Shown here: positions 4,134 through 6,212 of the stretch, piece after piece
Position numbering within the stretch: the first letter of the stretch is position 1
Layout of the letters: the number at the start of each line of letters is the position of its first letter
Assembly (NCBI GenBank): GCA_019115345.1
Contig: DXDV01000040.1
Span: 1 to 6,212, forward strand
Direction of reading: 5' to 3'
Length of the DNA stretch: 6,212 bases
Origin: Candidatus Intestinimonas stercorigallinarum
Lineage (GTDB): Bacteria > Bacillota > Clostridia > Oscillospirales > Oscillospiraceae
Made by a program: the position numbers and the translations under genes
The notes under the pieces: generated by a model
What the model saw: the letters and a program-made list of their open reading frames with translations, nothing else
The model's database searches: none
What the model was told of the DNA's origin: nothing

Positions 4134-6212
4134 TCACAGCAGGCTCAGCTGCTCCTCGCCCCGGTCCTCCTCCTTCAGGAGGGCGCCGGTCACCGGCAGG
4201 CTCCGGGCCCGGTAGCGGGCGGCGTTTTGGATGGGGGTCTGGTCCAGGGGGGCGGCCCCCTCCACCTTGTATTTCGGCTTGAGGGTCATGACGGCCACCC
4301 CCTGGGTGGTGCGGGTGGTCTTGGGGGAGAGGGCGGCGGTGTGGAAGATGAGGCAGCGGCCCTCGGTGGACCACACCGCCATCTCCATGTCCTCCCGGAG
4401 GAGGAAGGCCCGGACCAGGGGGCTCTTATCAGAGTATGCCCCGGTGAGCCGTTTTCTCCTCGTCTGGGTCTGGTAGCCGGAGAGCTCCACCCGGGCGGCC
4501 TTGCCGTTTTCAAAGAAGAAGAGGAGCTGCCCGGCGTAGTCTCCGGGGACGCAGGCCCACAGGAAGCCCTCCCCCTCGTCGAAGCCCAGCTTGGTGGGGA
4601 GGTAGTCCCCCAGCACGCTGGCCTTGGCGTCCTCGAAGTCGCTCATGCGGGTCTTGTAGCACTGCTGCCGGTCGGTAAAGACCAGCAGCTCGTCCCGGTT
4701 GGAGCACTCCCACTGGAGGTAGGCCCCGTCCCCCTCCTTGTACTTCTGCTCCGAGCTCATGCGGAGGGACTGGGGGGTGATCTTCTTGAAGTAGCCCTCT
4801 TTGGAGAGGAAGACGTGGACCGGGTAGTCGGGCACGTCCTCCCCCTCCTCCCCGGCCTCCTCGGTATGGTCGTAGAGGAGCCCCGTCCGCCGGGGGACGG
4901 CGTACTTCTTCTTCACGGCGGCCAGCTCGGCGGCGATGGTCTTTTTGATGCGGCCGGGGTCGTCCACCAGGTCCTGGAGGTCGGCGATCTCCTGTTCCAG
5001 GTCCTCGGTCTCCCTCGTCCGCTTGAGGATATACTCCTTGTTGATGTTGCGCAGCTTGATGTCGGCCACGTACTCTGCCTGGATCTGGTCGATGCCGAAG
5101 CCGATCATCAGGTTGGGCACCACCTCGGCGTCCTCCTCGGTCTCCCGGATGATCTTTATGGCCTTGTCGATGTCCAGCAGGATCTTCTGGAGGCCCTGGA
5201 GGAGGTGGAGCTTTTCCCGGCGCTTGCCCAGGACGAAGTAGGTCCGGCGGCGGATGGACTCCATGCGCCAGGCGGTCCACTCCTCCAGGATCTGCCGCAC
5301 CCCCATGACCCGGGGCATGCCGGCGATGAGGATGTTGAAGTTGCAGGAGAAGGAGTCCCGCAGGGGGGTGAGGCGGAAGAGCCGGGCCATGAGCTTGTCC
5401 GGGTCGGTCCCCCGCTTGAGGTCCATGGTGAGCTTGAGACCGCTCAGGTCGGTCTCGTCCCGCATGTCGGAGACCTCCTTGACCTTGCCGCCCTTCACCA
5501 GCTCGGAGACCTTGTCCATGATGGCCTCCACGGTGGTGGAGTAGGGGATCTCGTAGATCTCGATGAGGTTTTCTTCCTTCACATACCGCCACCGGGCCTG
5601 GACCTTGAAGGAGCCCCGGCCGGTCTCGTAGATGGTTCTGAGCTCCCGCTCGTCGTAGAGGAGCTCGCCGCCGGTGGGGAAGTCGGGGGCCTTCAGGGTG
5701 GCCATCAGGTCGCAGTTCGGGTTTTTCAAATAGGCGGCGGCGGTGTCGCACACCTCCCCCAGGTTGAAGCCGCAAATGTTGGAGGCCATGCCCACGGCGA
5801 TGCCCATGTTGGCCGAGACCAGCACGTTGGGAAAGGTGGTGGGCAGGAGGGTGGGCTCTTCCATGGTGCCGTCGTAGTTGGGGGTGAAGTCCACGGCGTC
5901 CTGGTCGATGTCCCGGAAGAATTCGCCGCAGATGGGGTCCAGGCGCACCTCGGTGTAGCGGGGGGCGGCCCAGGCCATGTCCCGGGAGTAGACCTTGCCG
6001 AAGTTGCCCTTGGAGTCCACCAGGGGGTGGAGGAGGGCGCCGTAGCCCCGGGAGAGGCGGACCATGGTGTCGTAGATGGCGGCGTCGCCGTGGGGATTCA
6101 ATTTCATGGTGGCCCCCACCACGTTGGCGCTCTTGGTCCGAGTCCCCCCCAGCAGCTTCATCTGGTACAAGGTGTAGAGGAGCTTGCGGTGGGAGGGCTT
6201 GAAGCCGTCGAT
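4134..6212 (-). CDS. Divergent type IIA DNA topoisomerase subunit A (GyrA/ParC-like), 5' end outside window
   Basis: This is the DNA-cleaving subunit of a gyrase or topoisomerase IV, which works with an ATPase B subunit to pass one duplex through another. The frame is open to the right edge: the first visible residues are IDGFKPSHRKLLYT, matching the family's DGLKPVHRRILY block, so 692 residues are visible and only a short N-terminus is missing. The breakage-reunion domain shows NPHGDAAIYDT (39-49) and PRYTEVRL with the catalytic Tyr86 (codon 5957-5955), followed by GIAVGMASNI. A long coiled region around 390-435 (KRTRETEDLEQEIADLQDLV) precedes an acidic linker and a C-terminal domain (from about 464). 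I see no clear GyrA box (QRRGGKG); QTRRKRLTGAY near 583 is at most a remnant. This favours a topoisomerase IV-like paralogue over housekeeping gyrase. The position of E. coli GyrA Ser83 is Ala44 here. Confidence 0.93.
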   Translation of the reverse strand: MDGFKPSHRKLLYTLYQMKLLGGTRTKSANVVGATMKLNPHGDAAIYDTMVRLSRGYGALLHPLVDSKGNFGKVYSRDMAWAAPRYTEVRLDPICGEFFRDIDQDAVDFTPNYDGTMEEPTLLPTTFPNVLVSANMGIAVGMASNICGFNLGEVCDTAAAYLKNPNCDLMATLKAPDFPTGGELLYDERELRTIYETGRGSFKVQARWRYVKEENLIEIYEIPYSTTVEAIMDKVSELVKGGKVKEVSDMRDETDLSGLKLTMDLKRGTDPDKLMARLFRLTPLRDSFSCNFNILIAGMPRVMGVRQILEEWTAWRMESIRRRTYFVLGKRREKLHLLQGLQKILLDIDKAIKIIRETEEDAEVVPNLMIGFGIDQIQAEYVADIKLRNINKEYILKRTRETEDLEQEIADLQDLVDDPGRIKKTIAAELAAVKKKYAVPRRTGLLYDHTEEAGEEGEDVPDYPVHVFLSKEGYFKKITPQSLRMSSEQKYKEGDGAYLQWECSNRDELLVFTDRQQCYKTRMSDFEDAKASVLGDYLPTKLGFDEGEGFLWACVPGDYAGQLLFFFENGKAARVELSGYQTQTRRKRLTGAYSDKSPLVRAFLLREDMEMAVWSTEGRCLIFHTAALSPKTTRTTQGVAVMTLKPKYKVEGAAPLDQTPIQNAARYRARSLPVTGALLKEEDRGEEQLSLL

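Noticed and set aside
3248..4282. Plus-strand open frame of 344 codons opposite the YitT gene
   Set aside because: It is a repetitive His/Gly/Asp/Glu-rich shadow without domain signals, lying across a clearly recognisable membrane protein and an intergenic gap.
4510..5775. Minus-strand frame of 421 codons inside the topoisomerase gene
   Set aside because: It is an out-of-frame Arg/Pro/Gly-rich shadow of the real topoisomerase reading frame.
1..6212. CRISPR array, tRNA, rRNA or riboswitch
   Set aside because: I saw no regularly spaced repeats, no cloverleaf-like segment ending in CCA, no rRNA-like sequence, and no intergenic space large enough for a riboswitch outside 291-425.

Overview
The window looks like a chromosomal segment of a GC-rich gut Firmicute, most likely an Oscillospiraceae/Ruminococcaceae-type clostridium (Flavonifractor or Lawsonibacter-like). 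This is an inference. It rests on protein families typical of that group (YitT, a stand-alone LUD protein, a divergent GyrA/ParC-like subunit, a small XRE regulator), strong Shine-Dalgarno sites, and the very GC-rich codon use of the right-hand genes. No taxonomic marker is present.

Left part (1-1501), plus strand, visibly less GC-rich than the rest. A small XRE-type DNA-binding protein (48-290, probably starting at a TTG) is followed by a perfect 15-bp terminator hairpin (300-334). Next comes an apparently intact IS30-family transposase (426-1463) with its own ribosome binding site and a plausible promoter. I place the insertion sequence at about 359-1501, flanked by the direct repeat ATTGACA (352-358 and 1502-1508). 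The repeat is short and the terminal inverted repeats are poor, so these ends are a hypothesis.

Right part (1480-6212), all minus strand and tightly packed, reads like one operon transcribed right to left. The order is a divergent type IIA topoisomerase A subunit (5' end outside the window), a YitT-family membrane protein, a LUD-domain protein, and a lipoprotein with a degenerate transglutaminase-like domain. The gaps are 28 nt and 21 nt, followed by a 20-nt overlap. No terminator is visible between the genes. No shared pathway is apparent among the four products.

The main point of interest is the junction. The IS appears to have landed in the last codons of the lipoprotein gene. Removing the IS and one repeat copy joins the lipoprotein frame to a 12-codon tail that ends at a stop inside the hairpin loop at 315-317. 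The hairpin has its better T-tract on the minus strand, as expected if it was the operon's original terminator. The operon would now be cut off from that terminator and the lipoprotein would carry a short IS-encoded tail. The window otherwise holds recognisable families, and I see no clearly novel multi-gene system.
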